A DNA stretch of 64,000 nt, from positions 30,345,573-30,409,572 of the forward strand of contig NC_090951.1 in NCBI RefSeq assembly GCF_040807025.1. Reading direction: 5' to 3'. Made by a program: the position numbers and the translations under genes. A model generated the notes under the pieces. That model searched no databases and had not been told where the DNA came from. It worked only from the letters and a program-made list of their open reading frames with translations. Positions 48,350 to 61,100 of the stretch are shown here, piece after piece; within the stretch, counting starts at the first letter, position 1; each line of letters starts with the position of its first letter. The stretch is from Struthio camelus. Lineage: Eukaryota > Chordata > Aves > Struthioniformes > Struthionidae.

Positions 48350-51038
48350 CTTTGAAAGACAAAAAGGCAGGGTTAGATCACCACAGCCCGATTTCCCGCC
48401 TGCCATTGTTCTTGCATCTGGTAGACTTCACTGGAGTGAAAGGAGGGCAAGTCGCATCAGTTCCTTCCTTTATTGTCACTGACAGCAAAGCACCACTGAG
48501 TCAGGGGCTGGCTGTCTTTGGGCTGATAGAAGACACCATTCCTGGGTGCCCCAGATGAAGTGACCAGGCTCTTGGGGGATCCACAAGCCCCTGACTGTCA
48601 GCCTAGCCCCATGCCTGACCTCTCTGTACATGCCACAAGGAATCCCTGTCTGCTTTGCCTTCCAGCGATCAAGCGAGATGCTCCCTGGCATTGGCCATGT
48701 CAAAGGGCCCTTGGAAATAAGCCATGTGGCCTTGTCAGTAAAAGAGGCTCAGAGACCAGAGCAGCACCCCACAGCCTACAGAGACACGGTTTTTCCCTCA
48801 ACCTGCAGGGAGACGGATGTCACACATTTAGGCAGAGTCTCCCACGCCTGCTATTTGCAAGCTGTGCTGAAGGGATCTTTTCCTGTAAGGATCGAGCAGA
48901 AGAGACCCAACAAGTGTTTTGGCTGCTCTCCCAGCCTTGAGTCAGAGTTGTGCAGAATGGGGGAGAACAGGGGAAGAAGTGGTTTGGCTAGATGTCTGCC
49001 CAGTTTGGGTTGGCGCTGCATGTTCCTTACCAAGCAGCCTGTCACATTATCGGAGTCCCTGTGGCTGCAGCACTCGGTTGTAGTGATCCTTTTCAGTGGG
49101 CAGGGATCCACATCCACCACAGAGATCATCCTCAGAAAGCCACCGCAGCACTTCCCCCTGGCTGGCCAAGAGATCCAATTAGCTCTTTGTCCTGGACAGA
49201 CCCTCGCCTCCAGAAAACAGGAATGGGCGACTGGCTGGTATTTCTTGTTCCTGAGACACATGGAGCAAAGACGAGCTCTGTCTGCTTTGCTCCCATTAGC
49301 AGTGTTGGAGGGGGGGAGTGGAGAAGCAGCTGTCTACCCTGTCAGGGAGGGTGGGGGGACTCTGGTTGCCATAGGATCAGGGGGTTACCTGCCATGGGAT
49401 GGAGCCAGCCCGAGACCCAGCAGTTCACGAGGTCTGACTTAGAAAGGCTTCTCTGGGGGAAGCAGATGGGCTGAACGGTGTCGTTGAACTCCAGCGGGGT
49501 GGCTGTCCTGAGCAGAGCTATGTTATTGTAGAGCGTGATCTTGTCGAAGTCCTCGTGGGGGATGATGGAGCTGATCCAATACTGGGGCTGGTCCTCCCAT
49601 CGCCTCTTCATGTCACTTAGCCCAACCACGGCCAACACCTGCTGCCTGCAGAGGTGGCCAGGAGGGGAGAAAAAGGCAAGGGCTCACCTGTCTTTATAGA
49701 CCACAGTAGAGGGGTGACCGGCGACTGCCGGCTGAAGCAGTGTTTCTGCAGAGTGATGCCATGGGCTTAGATATGTTGCATAAAGCAGGGCAGGGCCTGA
49801 GGGCGTGGGGAGGGTTTGGGGGAGTGCTCTGGGAGGGGGAGCCAGCCTTGACACAGGCTGTGTTAATGTCATATAGTTGAAGCAGGCCCTAATGTGACAG
49901 TCCTGTCCCTGTGCCCAGGGCCCAGGTGACCTCCCAGAGGGGGGTACCTGGCACATTCACACCAGTCCTTTTTCAGCTCGGTTCTCGCTGCCAAAGAGGG
50001 GAATCACAAGCCCTGTGTCTGAGGCTCCCACATCCCTCCTGGGCACAGGGCTTGTGATGGGACACATCATGTCTGGGAAGGGACATGCTGGGCCCTGGAT
50101 GGGTAGCCATCTGGCAGCCTTGTTTGTGAAGGCTGCCAAGGAGGACCCGCTAGGGGAGGGTTTTCCTTGCCTCAGCTGGAAGTGGTGGAGAGGAGAGCAG
50201 GTGAAACTGTGAGGGCTGTTCCCAAGCTGCCTACAAAAAGACCTGCTGATGAACCTAGCAAAGTGGGAGCTGGGGAGATCCTGGATGGAAACAAAAGCCT
50301 GGTTCAAACTGTGCCCCTGACTCTGATTTCAGGGCAATTCTTCCGGCTGCTGCCTCTGGACAGTGACAAACCCCTCCTGATCGTTCAGAGGTGTTTTTAT
50401 CTCCTGCAAATCCCTGAGTCTTGCCCAGGGGCAGGGGGGGTGCAGAGCACCTCTCAGGCTCTAGAGCGGGATACCCAAGGCACGGACCTGCTCTGCAGCC
50501 TGGACGCAACGCTAAGGAGCCAGTGCTCACTCAGGATGGAGCCGAAGGCCAGGTGGTCATGCTGCGGGTCCTGCAGTGCCACCACCCACGGGAACTGGGC
50601 CACAGTGGCAAACTCCTGTGTTGATCGCGAGGGGGACACGGTGGCCTGGATCCCACAGGCTGCAGGGCAAACGTGGGGCATGTTGCTGGGTGCATGTGGC
50701 CCTGCACCTCTTCTGCTCTCTTTGCTCTGATTCCCTCTTGTCCCCAAGGCTACCTCTGCTTCCCCTTCTCTCTGCACTCCTCCTTTTTCATTTTCCTGTC
50801 TCTTTCTTCCCTGGCAGTGGCAAGCTGCTGAGACCCATGCTGGTCCTCCAGGACCTGCATCCTCCCGGCTGTGGCTGTCCCAGATGCTGATCTTGCCTGG
50901 GACTGATGCCAGCAGCACCCACGATCGGTCACCATCAGGGCCAACTTGGTGGCACAAGGTACGCAAGGATCAGATCACGCTACTTTACTCACCTGCCACA
51001 GTGGACTGGGACAGACACAGCAACACGAGACCTCGCAT
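47870..51038 (-). CDS. PRSS54: Inactive serine protease 54, complete, 5 coding exons
   Basis: Secreted or surface-bound trypsin-fold pseudoprotease, testis-linked in mammals. Exons (minus strand): 51038-50993, 50659-50488, 49645-49389, 49161-49031, 48349-47870; 1086 nt, 361 residues (human about 395). Signal peptide [15 protein letters not shown], then an S1-like domain: [51 protein letters not shown]. The triad is gone: Ser68 for His57, Asn114 for Asp102, Pro205 for Ser195 (GDPGNP for GDSGGP). The Cys42-Cys58 pair is missing too (Ser56, Arg69). Human PRSS54 has lost the same three catalytic residues. The C-terminal EHYDCYRGE and [20 protein letters not shown] match the human YYDYYGGE and LYQPEEIILVSFVLVFF ends, including the hydrophobic tail. 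The domain is followed by a long non-protease extension. Convergent with CCDC113, as in mammals. Confidence 0.93.
49031..49161 (-). CDS. PRSS54: PRSS54 coding exon 4
   Basis: Residues 159-202: [20 protein letters not shown] to NVTGCL, matching the human block around VKDLDMCPLYKLQKTEC. Frame requires the acceptor ggccag directly before CCAGG. Donor gtaagg. Confidence 0.9.
49389..49645 (-). CDS. PRSS54: PRSS54 coding exon 3
   Basis: Residues 73-158 plus one base: [44 protein letters not shown] and [12 protein letters not shown]. The Asp102 position is Asn114. Acceptor ctctgcag, donor gtaacc. Confidence 0.92.
50488..50659 (-). CDS. PRSS54: PRSS54 coding exon 2
   Basis: Residues 16-72 plus part of Arg73: [10 protein letters not shown] to [14 protein letters not shown]. 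Contains the lost His57 position (Ser68). Acceptor ccctgcag; donor gtccgt is weak at +3 and +4 but needed for frame. Confidence 0.88.
50993..51038 (-). CDS. PRSS54: PRSS54 coding exon 1 (signal peptide)
   Basis: 46 nt, residues 1-15 plus one base: [15 protein letters not shown], aligning with human MRGVLLVLLGLLYSS. Donor gtgagt. The joined codon G+CC gives Ala16 before Cys17. Confidence 0.82.
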
Positions 51039-54000
51039 GGCCCCGGCCCACCAAGGAGCTGGGGCCATGAGGCCAGGGCCTCGCTTCCCTCCCCCTCCAC
51101 CAGGAGAGGGGGAAACTGTGCGCTGGGTGCCTGGCTGCAGCCTGCCCCCAGGGGCTTTTCGTGCCCATGCCAAGTGTGCAGGGCTGCTTTCCCTCCCCAG
51201 CGCTCGGGCCCTGCACCCAGGCGCTGGCTGGGGCCGGGAGTCAGGGATGCCCATTCCCAGCTCCCTGCCTCCCAGCCCCTCTCCCTGGCCCTTTTCCTGC
51301 TGAGCTCTGCCTGCTCCATCACCACCCTGCCAGGATCCGGCCTGCTCCGCATTCCCCCTTTGCTCGGCGCCCCAACACCTCTCCAGTGCCCTGTCCATGG
51401 CTGTGCTGTGCGGTGTCTCTCCGGCTGCGGGCTGCCGAGGCCCCACTGCTGAGGCCCCGCTCCCAGAGGCAGCAGAACATGGGCGCAATCTGCTCTGTTA
51501 GCTCAGTGTCGCCATGGCGGCCCATGGGACCCAGCAGCCGGCCGCTGGGAGGCCGTGCAGTGGTGGTGATCGGCAGCTCCCATTGTGGGGCCAGGCCAGC
51601 TTGCAAGTCCCTGTTCAGAGAGAGAGGTTCCCGAAAGGCTGCTGCAGTGGGAGAAGACATGATGATGCTGGGAGAAGAGGGGTCAGATGCTGGGATCACT
51701 GCCCATGTGCAAGGAGGATCTCCCTGGGGTGCAAGTGCCCTGAGAAGGCACCTGGCAGAGACTCTCATGGTGCATGTATGTGTGCACAAAAATGATCTTT
51801 GATACCCAGCTCCTGCCCCAGGGGTGCAGTGGGGTGGTCTCTCCCAAGGACAGCTCAGCCTGCCTGGGAGCTTCCTCGCAGCATGGCCACGTGCCAGGGT
51901 CTCTGGGCACACTGCTCCGGCCTGCAGGGAGAGGCAAGGGCAGTGAGAGCAAGAGGGAGCCCTGGTGCTGTGGAAGGGGGCTTCTGAGGGACCCTGAAAC
52001 CCTGAGGGAGGTTAGGGAACCTGCAGGGCAGCAGGACCTGGTGTAGGGGCACAGCCAGGCTACAGCAGCCAGCGGCTGGCCACTCCTGCAAGCAAGCCAA
52101 GGGTGGCAGGCAGCATGCCAGTGGGGAATGGGAAATCCCTTCCTAGCTCACGAGAGGCCAGACACAGCTTTGGAGAGCGGTATAGAGAAGGTGGGGAGGT
52201 GTGAGGGACATGCAAGCTCCTCCTTTCTGTTGAGGAAGATAAAACCATCAAGGAAGAGAAATGACAGTAGTGCTAGTATGCATTAATTAATGACCATGGG
52301 CCCCCTGATGAAAGGAGCTTGGGAAGGAGAAGCCAGGGGGAGGCAAGAAAGCAAAGGTGCTGGGTCCAGGAAAAAACGTGGTCAGGGCTGGCCAAAGGAA
52401 TGGGGCATGTCCTCCTTGCAAAGGTGGCTCTGGAGCAGCCAGCAAGAGCCCTCCCCACAGCGGGGGGCTCCCAGAGTGCAGGTTATCCATGGGCATCTTT
52501 TCTCCCTAGCAAGGCATATGGTGGCTGTGGGTATGCACACCCAGGCCAGTGCCTTGGATGCACGCTGCGATATTGAGGACAAGCATGGCCAAACAGAAGG
52601 AAAGTGATGCTGGGAGAAGGCTACACAACATGCATGGAGGAAAATGGAGGTCCAAGAACTTGTTTAAACTTCACATAGATGGAGGCAGTGTCATCTGAAC
52701 TGATTTCCTCCCAGCCTTTGAATACATGTTTCTTGTACACAGAATTAGCTGGAGGCAGGGTCTATGCTGTGTTCTGCTTAGGACAGAAGCACCCAGGGAA
52801 ACCTTACAAAGAGGATGGTTGTTTTCCTCTCCCTGGATATAGCTGGTCCTGCATGTAAGAAATTCAGCGTTCTCCTCTCTGTTAGTGCTTATCTGCCCTG
52901 CTGATAAGGGCCTTTCGTGTGTATTATCCCTGGCTCTTGTGATGTTGTGTTTGAAATGCCTTGGAAATCAGCTGGGAGGCAGCTGATGATCCACAGGCCC
53001 ATTTGCAGCCCATTTGTGCCAAAAGGGACCACTTGATCTGCAAGAAATGAGAAAAATATTTTTAAGAAGTGGATTTCGCCCTGCATTCCCTGAGAGGGGT
53101 GCTGCTCCGGGTCTGATCCTCAGGCACCAGCAGGGCTATTCCAGCATGATGCCGATGCCACTGCAAGAGTATTTCCAAAGATCACGCTTGTACCCGGCAC
53201 TTGACACCGCCTGAGCCTAAAGTGCTTGGCAGCCGCTCCACTGACCCATTGGTGCCCTCTCCTGACTCACTGAGTGTGACTTGAGTTATTTGCCATTATC
53301 TGGATCCACAAGGATCAAAGCCAACCGGCCTGAGACCACTGCAGGGTGCTGGTAGAACCAAGATCAGTCCCTCTGGAAGCACAGCCCGCATGGTGCTCGT
53401 CTAGGGTCCACCACGTTGGCCAGGCTGGGGATACCAGTACCCATGCAGCAGTCCCCATGGGCAGCACTAGACCCTTGCCTTGGCCTGCTCGAGCATCGTC
53501 CTTCACCCCAAGGACCAGCCGCCTCCTTGTTGCTGCTGCTGGGAGATGGGCAACTCTCTTGCAATGAACCTTGGCCCGCTGGCAGCCTGGCCACAGCCTG
53601 TGAACTAACAAGGTTTCAGCCCCATGGTTAAAGAAGCCAGCCTGATCCTGCACAGAGACAAAGCCCAAAGCCTGCCTCTGGCTCTGCACACGCAGAGCTG
53701 AACACGTTGATTTTCACGAGCCTGCACAAAGCCTTCCTTGTGCAGGAGGGAAGGGCTGTGCGGATCCAGCCAGACAAGTGCTCTCCTAGCCTGCATGTCT
53801 CCTGATGCTCCATCATTTTTATTCTTTGCTAGATTGTTCCTAGTGCCAAGAAAAATGTAACAAGTAAAAGCATCTGATAAAAATCTATTGACCACAGCCA
53901 AACCGGTCCACGTAACACAGCCTTAGCAGCTTCAGACACATGTCCACTGAGTTTTCCACCTAGGAAAACAAAGGCTGTGTCATAGTTACCACACTATCAG

Positions 54001-57000
54001 TACTTTGATTAAAGTTTGCATTATCAGAACATAGGGAGATGTCTGAGAAATGATTCCAACTTCCTTCTCTGAACCTGGTTTCCCATTGTGCAGTGACAAG
54101 GCTGTGCCCTGCCTCTTAAAACATCTCCTCAGCATTCTGTGTTTCTCCTCACCACTGGCCTTAGCACTGAGGCCCTTATTCTCAGGTTGGCAGGGAAGCC
54201 TGTAGATTGGCACCAACCCCTTCCAGCTGGGTGCCCTGCAGGAATGATGCACTTTGTCTTCCGGTGGGTATGTGGTGGGTGCGTACGTGTCACTCGGTGA
54301 CTTTCAGAAGGTTTCAATTTTCCTGGCAGCCTCCTGGTTTAAAGCCTATTTGGTTAAGAAGCAAAGACCAAAAATCATGCATGGCTGGATGTACCTTTCT
54401 CCTGCAGTTTCCATAGGGATTACCGAAGAACTGTATGGGAAAACAACTTTTAGCTACTGCTGCTTTCAAACTTCTGTCTCTAAGGCAAAAAATGTGAACC
54501 CTTTATGAGTAATCCCTTAAGATTTTTAGTGCCATGATGGATGGTTTTGGTTCTGTGCTGAAGGCAGTGGCTGCAATGGAGGCTCCCATGGAGAAGGCAT
54601 GCATGGTATGGGCAGGTCACGTAGCAGGACACAAGGCAGAATGAGCTCCCCACCATACTCCTCTTGATTGACATGTTTCTATAAGTATAGAACACATGAG
54701 GAACACATCTAACACCTAGAGACAATGGTTTGTGCCTTCCTCAGAGGTGGTGAGCTGGGACTGTGTGGCAAGTAATGCACGACCCTAGGCAAGGACAGCT
54801 GCTGCTCAGGAGGTCTGCTACACAGCTTGTTTAGCCAGCTCCATGGTTTGAAAACATCTCTGGGTGGCAACTTTGCTTCCTTATCCCTGCCTGCAACAGC
54901 CTTGGCAGGGCACTGTTCCTCATGCAATGATGCATGAAGCTAAGGTGCACAGGCTGCAGCAGCTCAGTGGAGCTACTTGGCCTTTATGGAGTTTGCAGGG
55001 AGCAGCCTGATGATGGTGAGGGCACAGAGAGGCCCATGAGACATTTTGTGCATTGGCTCAATACCTTTTGAAGGACCCTGGAGCCACTGGAACCTTAAGA
55101 TCCCTTCCAATCCTGTCCTCTATGATATCCTCTTATCCTCTTCTCCCAACGAGAACAGGGGGTAGCAAAAAAAAAAAAAAAAAAAGAGACAGAAGGTAAA
55201 AGAAATAGAAGGCAGATGAGGAGATGTATAATGAGGCCTTGGTTCAACATTATAACAATGGTGAAAAGAGCTGATCCAGTATAAACTCACTCTGCTGGCT
55301 CAGATTTGCTTAGGCATGTTGGTGGGTTAATGTTTCATTGGGAGGCTTTATGCCAGATCAAGTATCAGCCACCCTTTCGCAGGCAGTGTCCAAGCCTAAA
55401 GCTGCAACCCTTCAGTGTTATCTGTTCAGCACAGATGAGACTGTGTATGGCTAGCTCATCCAACAGACCGCAGATCCATCACCAGCAAGGGTGAGCCACA
55501 TTATTAGAGGCTGCAATGTTTCAGAAGCTTTTGACTGTATTTGTTCAAGGATCTTGTTCGTGTAATACTGAAGCATATAGCCAACCTCTAACCGTTGCGG
55601 GTTTTGCTGAAAGCATCGCCTGAGAAGGCTGGTGACAGACCTGCTAGACTCCCCTCCCCCCACCCCGAACCAGCCTAAGGGCTGAGCTCAAGCCAGCACG
55701 TCAGGTGAAAGAGCTCCTTCACATTTTGTACCATCCACAAAGTCCTCTCTGGGACATGCTCAGCCCTGCTGCCTGTAGAGTTGCGCCAGAGACTTTACTG
55801 ACTTTGAAAGATGTACTGAACTGGTCTTTCCCCACTCTAGCCAGTCTCAGTCATGCCGGAGCTCAGCACTTCTCAAAGTCACACTGAATTTGGCCCCCAC
55901 AGTGAGATGCACTGCTTGTCTCTTGGTCTACCTTGCTTCGCTTGGGCCGATGTGTGATGAGAACAGTGAGACAGCAGAGGCTGGTGCTGGAGTTGTTGGT
56001 ACTGGGCCACCCTTGGGTGCTTGCCTGCTCGGAGATGCTGCAAGGGATTCCAGCTCTGGCCAGCCGGCCGCTGAGGCAGTGTATGCAGGACATGAAGTGA
56101 TCATCTCCTAATTTACAGCGCTTATTCAAGGAGATAAAGGCAGCTGTGGGCAGCATTGCATCTACATGGCTGTTGGCACTCTCAGTCCTGCTCGTCTCCA
56201 GAGGCAGTAATTACAGCAGTCATTGCTGGCATGGCCAAATTAAACAATCCAGAACTGGTGCTTACAACACTCACGGCTTACTGCGTGCCTCATTCAGGCA
56301 CATCATTCAAGTTGGCTTCATCCCATTTAACTCAGAGTACTGAACCGAGGCATCCAGGCTAGCAGCCTGATCATCCTGGTGTCCTCAAAGAGATAGGCAG
56401 CCCCCCGGGGTAAGTCCACCCGTGGGACCTGAGTCACCTCGGGCACTTGTCTGCATCCCTCTCCAGTCTGCCAAAGGTACATTTAGGTTGAAGATGCTAT
56501 TAAATTTAGGTGGGGTGGACAAGCTCAGCCCTAACTGCACTGTTCCTGTTGCGTGTTTTTGCAATATGTCTAAAAAGCATCAGCCAGGAGTGAGGAGCCA
56601 TGCAAACACATGGAAAACAGGCAGTCCCTTCCCTTGGGGACTCCCAGCCAGAGCAAATCTCATTGTTGTAATGTAAGGGCTCAACCCTTCTCATAGTCAA
56701 CTTGCGTGCCAATATTAAGACAGTTGCCAGAAGCTGGAGTCAGCTGCGCTGGTGGATGTGGGGAGCGCTGGATGAGGCAAGGAGATGGTAAAATAGCTGT
56801 GCCTTGTTCAGGATGTGCTCAAGCACACACTTCATGTGCTTCTGAGAAGGGACCTTTCTTGCACTGCAGTCAGCTGCCACACCCTAGTTCCTGCAAATGC
56901 TGCTTGTTTCCCTGAGCCGAGGCAGCACAGGCCCACAGGGCTCGATATAGGTGGTCTGAAGCCACAGTTTGACAATACAGGGCATCCAGTGACACTGTGG

Positions 57001-57953
57001 CTCAAGGGCTTCAGAGGCATTGTTATTGCTGCTGTAACTTCCCACCACTGAGCCGTGGCCTCGCTGTCCTTCTGCATGGGAAGGGTGAGGCACACGTCCT
57101 CGGGAGATGAGCTGGCAGGCAGGAGGCAGCTGGGCATTCATTAGCCACAGCCACTGTCCTACTGCTGATTAGAGCCCCAATTCTGCCACCCTCAATTACA
57201 CTATTCGATGGTATTCTGCCAGCAGTGCTGCTGGTTTTAATGGGGCTGCTTAGGGACTAGAGGAAATATTCAACATCTGTGAGGGTGGCAGAACCAGCCC
57301 AAATGATTATACCTGCTAGAAAGTGGTCACTTGGAATAAAAGGAAAGGAGAAATGTTAATAAACCTCAGAATTTCCTATTGGGAGCAGAAATGTCTTTGC
57401 TTCACCTTAGTATTTTTCAAACAGTGGGAGAGTGTTCTCTTGCAATAGCCTTCTGTTCTATTGACATTATCTCCTCATTAACCCAATTTTACCATTTAAA
57501 TCAGTGGGGGGAGAAAACTGTATTTGTTTAACTGCTTTTTAAAATCAGTTTTTCAGGTGAGATGTTGTAACAAACAGCAATATTTTAATAGGAAGAAGTA
57601 ATTTTTACAGCTTGTATTTATATTCAGCAGAATTTTCAGTGGAAGAGCTGTTTCTCAATTGCCCAGGAACCTTGTGCAGAGAAAAACTTTTACACGAGAG
57701 GTGACTAAAGGCAAGGATTCCTGTAGCTCTCACAACTCTGCTCTGCTCATTAACCTTCAATATGGATAGTGGCCAGCCTGCAATTCTCTGTCTTTAGCTC
57801 TGCAGCCGGATAGAGTTTTACATCCTAGGTAGATCCTTCCATATTAAAGATGAGGGTACTTCAAACTTGGGGTTGTATCTCAAGGTATGTTTTGTTACAC
57901 CTGCTGCGTAGAAAGGAAGACAGAACGTACAGGGCAACAAGGTTCTGGGCAGG
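51039..57953. other. Intergenic DNA between PRSS54 and the DGAT1-like gene
   Basis: 6.9 kb without an exon I can assign. It may include the PRSS54 5' UTR and promoter (GC-rich to about 51.5 kb) and the 3' UTR of the DGAT1-like gene (nearest minus-strand ATTAAA at 57588-57583). A CR1-like end lies near 55070-55135 and a run of 19 A at 55167-55185. In mammals GINS3 and NDRG4 follow PRSS54; neither is seen here. Confidence 0.55.
55070..55135 (+). mobile_element. CR1 LINE 3'-end remnant
   Basis: The run aaccttaagatcccttccaa followed by tcctgtcctctatgat resembles the terminal CR1 sequence (TTAAGGTCCCTTCCAACCC ... TTCTATGAT). Only about the last 50 bp is recognisable; the body is too diverged or missing. 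Confidence 0.5.
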
Positions 57954-58121
57954 TCAGAAGAAAAACAGCCTCCAAGTTGAGTCCTTCCGGTGGTGAAGGA
58001 TGTAATAGTCATGGAAGTACAGCAGCACCGTGAGAGGGGGCCCCAGGACCAGGCTGATCCACATGAGGATATTACCGTAGCTGCCACCAAAAAGCCATTT
58101 CAGCAAGCAAGACAGTGGGAT
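57954..58121 (-). CDS. DGAT1-like last coding exon and stop
   Basis: 168 nt, 55 residues and TGA. IPLSCLLKWLFGGSYGNILM then the membrane segment WISLVLGPPLTVLLYFHDYY, aligned to human [20 protein letters not shown]. The tail after HDYYIL is basic then Phe-rich and unlike the DGAT1 end. Acceptor ccctacag. Confidence 0.88.
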   Translation of the reverse strand: MPLSCLLKWLFGGSYGNILMWISLVLGPPLTVLLYFHDYYILHHRKDSTWRLFFF

Positions 58122-61100
58122 CTGTAGGGAAAAGCAAACAGCAGTCACTAATAAAAGTCTGGTTGGTCATTCATACCATTCTCTAAGGGATATGTGTGCC
58201 CTTAACTAGAGGGCAGATCCATACTGAATTTGTTTTTCTATTATAAGGATGATGACTCAATTTATTTCTAGGGGTGCCCTTGCCAAAGGGCTCTGGGCCT
58301 TTGCGCTTCATAATAAAACAATTAAAAACCCCATTAATGGGACCACCTGCTAAAATCTTAGTAGGCTAGCACAGAAAGAGAAAGAAAGGGTCATATATGC
58401 AGAGCCAAGAGTTGCCAAACTTACAGGCACCATAGGAATGGAAAGATTTTGAAATGATTTTTAAAGGCTGAAAGAGATTAGATGGAAAGGATTTGAGAAG
58501 GCAATGTGTTTTGCATTCAGAGACCATCAGTGTTAGGTCATTACACTGAGGAAATCTGCCCCCTAACAATGCTCAAAAGCTTTCAAATTAGTGGCAGGCT
58601 TAGCACAGAGGGGGTGATCTAGATGGGGGATCTCCATCCTCATAGGGCTAGTTACAAAACCCTTTGGACTCTGTTCTCATTTGCTGAGAAAGATTTGACA
58701 AGTTCAGGTATAAATGACTCAAAGATCTGGTTTATTTTTTCTCACCTCTCTAGTGATTGTAGACAGTACACAAAACTCCCCAAAAATGAGGATACGTTTT
58801 CTTGATGGATTTACAAATGGAGGAGTCTGGATGCATGGCTTATTTTTTGTGACAGGAATGAAGGAGGCTCTTCACTACCCACCAAGAATTATATTGCCAT
58901 GGAGCGGTCCATTTTGAAACCCATCATTTACAGTCTTGCCTGTCTTATACATGCCAGAAAGTCAAAATTGATGGCTTTAATTGCTAGCTTAAAACTACAA
59001 TCCTTGTGCTTTACTTGTTAAATATCATTAAAATAACAGTACCAAGAGTTTTGTGAGCAGTGCTCTGACAGATTTAGGTCTGCCAGCAGATTCTTCATTT
59101 TAGTGTCAATGTCTTCCCATACCTGAGAGAGCATAACAATAAACATCCAAAACCGGAACATCTTCAATGGGATGGCGATTAGATACTGGAAAAGACAAGA
59201 TCAAGAGTCTGACATGCACTGGTCTGTGTGATCGTATCTTGTATTTTGCTCTGTACAATAAGTAAGGGGTAGTAGAGCATGAAGGGCCCAGTGCTGGTGA
59301 AACTTCATTGACAGTTTTTCTTCATATAGGAGTCAAACTTAAGTTCAAAGGAATTCAAAAGGGGAAAGAAAGCCTTGAGAGTCACAGCTTCTGACAAGCC
59401 ACCAGGCCATGACCCTGTTCCTAGGGAGCGGAGCAAAACAGAGCAGGACAGCCAAGACTTCTGTCCTAAGCGTGAGCTTTGTTCATCTGATGCTCCCATC
59501 ACTTTGGTATCTAAATGGCAAGAATCAGGAGTATATCGACACTCCAGTCCCTGTCTTGGATAGAGGCCCACTGGCTTTCCAGAGGTTCCTCATAGCAATG
59601 TCTGGAAGCCACAAAGTAATGTTCTTGGCATTAAGTGACAGTATATTCTGTGCTACAGAGCCTGCTGTCCTGAGAAGAGGAGATGCCATACAGAGTGATG
59701 ACTCTTCCAGTTTCTGCCTCCATCCTCGGCTATGCCCAGTTACTCTGCATCATGGATCTGAGGACAAGAGAGGCTCCTAAATTTGCCTGGGTGATATATC
59801 CCTAATCTCTGTGGGAAGTGAGCTCTTCTGCCATTTCCAAACCTGCAGGATGCCTGGAGACATGAAAGACTGACATACTCCCAGACATACTCCCCCCTTT
59901 CATCTGACTCCATGCTGTTTGCAGCCACTGTTTCCTATTTCCTGGGAAACTAAAAGCTTTTCTTCAAAGATCAGCTGGAGGTGTCTCCCCTAACCGTTGA
60001 AATTTCTAGCTTGACCTAAGGTTTACTCTAAACTCAAGCTAGCAGGCTGACAGCGAGGGCAGATGGAAGGTCAAGAACTGCACGCACTCAAGCGTAAGTA
60101 ATGCAGTGGGGACCCAACCACTCAGCACTGTTAATACAAGCATGCTGGGGTGCTAATCTAATCAGTTTGTGAAGCTCTAGTGCTATTTTGCAATGTGACT
60201 CCTCTCACTTGAACTTACATCAGTATTCAAAACTATTTGCTATCTAACTCAACCTCAAACCTTAGTCCTTTAGTCTAGATGCTGGTCTCAGCACAAGACA
60301 TCCAGCTTGGATTGGGATCTGTAAGCAACTAGAGCAACTCTCAAAATCTCAGAAGTCTCTCTTAAAGCTATGAGTTTAAGTGACTGAAAGTCTCTGGCAG
60401 CATCAGCTAAGTATGCCGTGATGGCTGCTACTGTGACCTACCTCGAAGAAACATGCAGAGAGTAGAAACACAGCCAGTCGGGCCTGCCACTTGTCATAAC
60501 CGTGATGCAGTAAGGGCTTGTAGACGTGTCTATTTACACAGCACAGAACAATGTGAAGAAGCTTGATAAATTGTTCCCCGTGCACTGCTAGTCATTAACA
60601 TCAGGATTAATCACACAGAGCAAGATAATGGGGTTTATATCAATCAGCCACCAAAGCCAAAGGAGTCGCTCCAAACATGCACACAAATAAGTGAAAGCAG
60701 CAGCTCACAGAAGAGCTACAGTGACTTGCAGAAACACTGTTCATTCTCACCTTGATCTAAAATCTTGGTAGTGACTGATGGAACTGGGGAAGAAGAGGCT
60801 GCTCTGAGCTGCTGGGTAGGTATGCTGCCATGAAATTAAGTCTAAACCTTCACAGGCTGCCCAGGATCCTGTGTGCTTCCATACAGGATGGGTTTTAACC
60901 CTTCCTTTGCATCTTTTACTGCACACACATTAGAAAGCTATTCATAAAGAAGGGTGAGATATTACAAAAAAATGATCATTTTTAAGTTAGGCTCTTTGTC
61001 CCTACCAAGGGCACTGAAAACCAGCAACCTGCTTCTGGTTTTCAGGAGTGCCGAGTACTTTGTGGATGCCATAAAAATAGCTGAGGAGTTTATTTAAAAA

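Noticed and set aside
49151-49161. Alternative acceptor four bases into PRSS54 exon 4 (ccag before GGGG)
   Set aside because: It breaks the reading frame; only the earlier acceptor keeps the sequence through DVDPCPLKR.
48630-49442. Plus-strand open frame of 270 codons overlapping PRSS54
   Set aside because: It lies opposite PRSS54 exons 3 and 4, has no recognisable family and the opposite strand has a well-supported gene.
53014-53214. Short plus-strand open frame in the PRSS54 to DGAT1-like gap, considered as a GINS3 or NDRG4 exon
   Set aside because: No residues resemble either protein; most likely chance.
55167-55185. Run of 19 A shortly after the CR1-like end, considered as a retrocopy tail
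   Set aside because: CR1 elements do not end in poly(A), no processed gene copy lies before it, and similar A-runs occur at 13737 and 36458 without any element.
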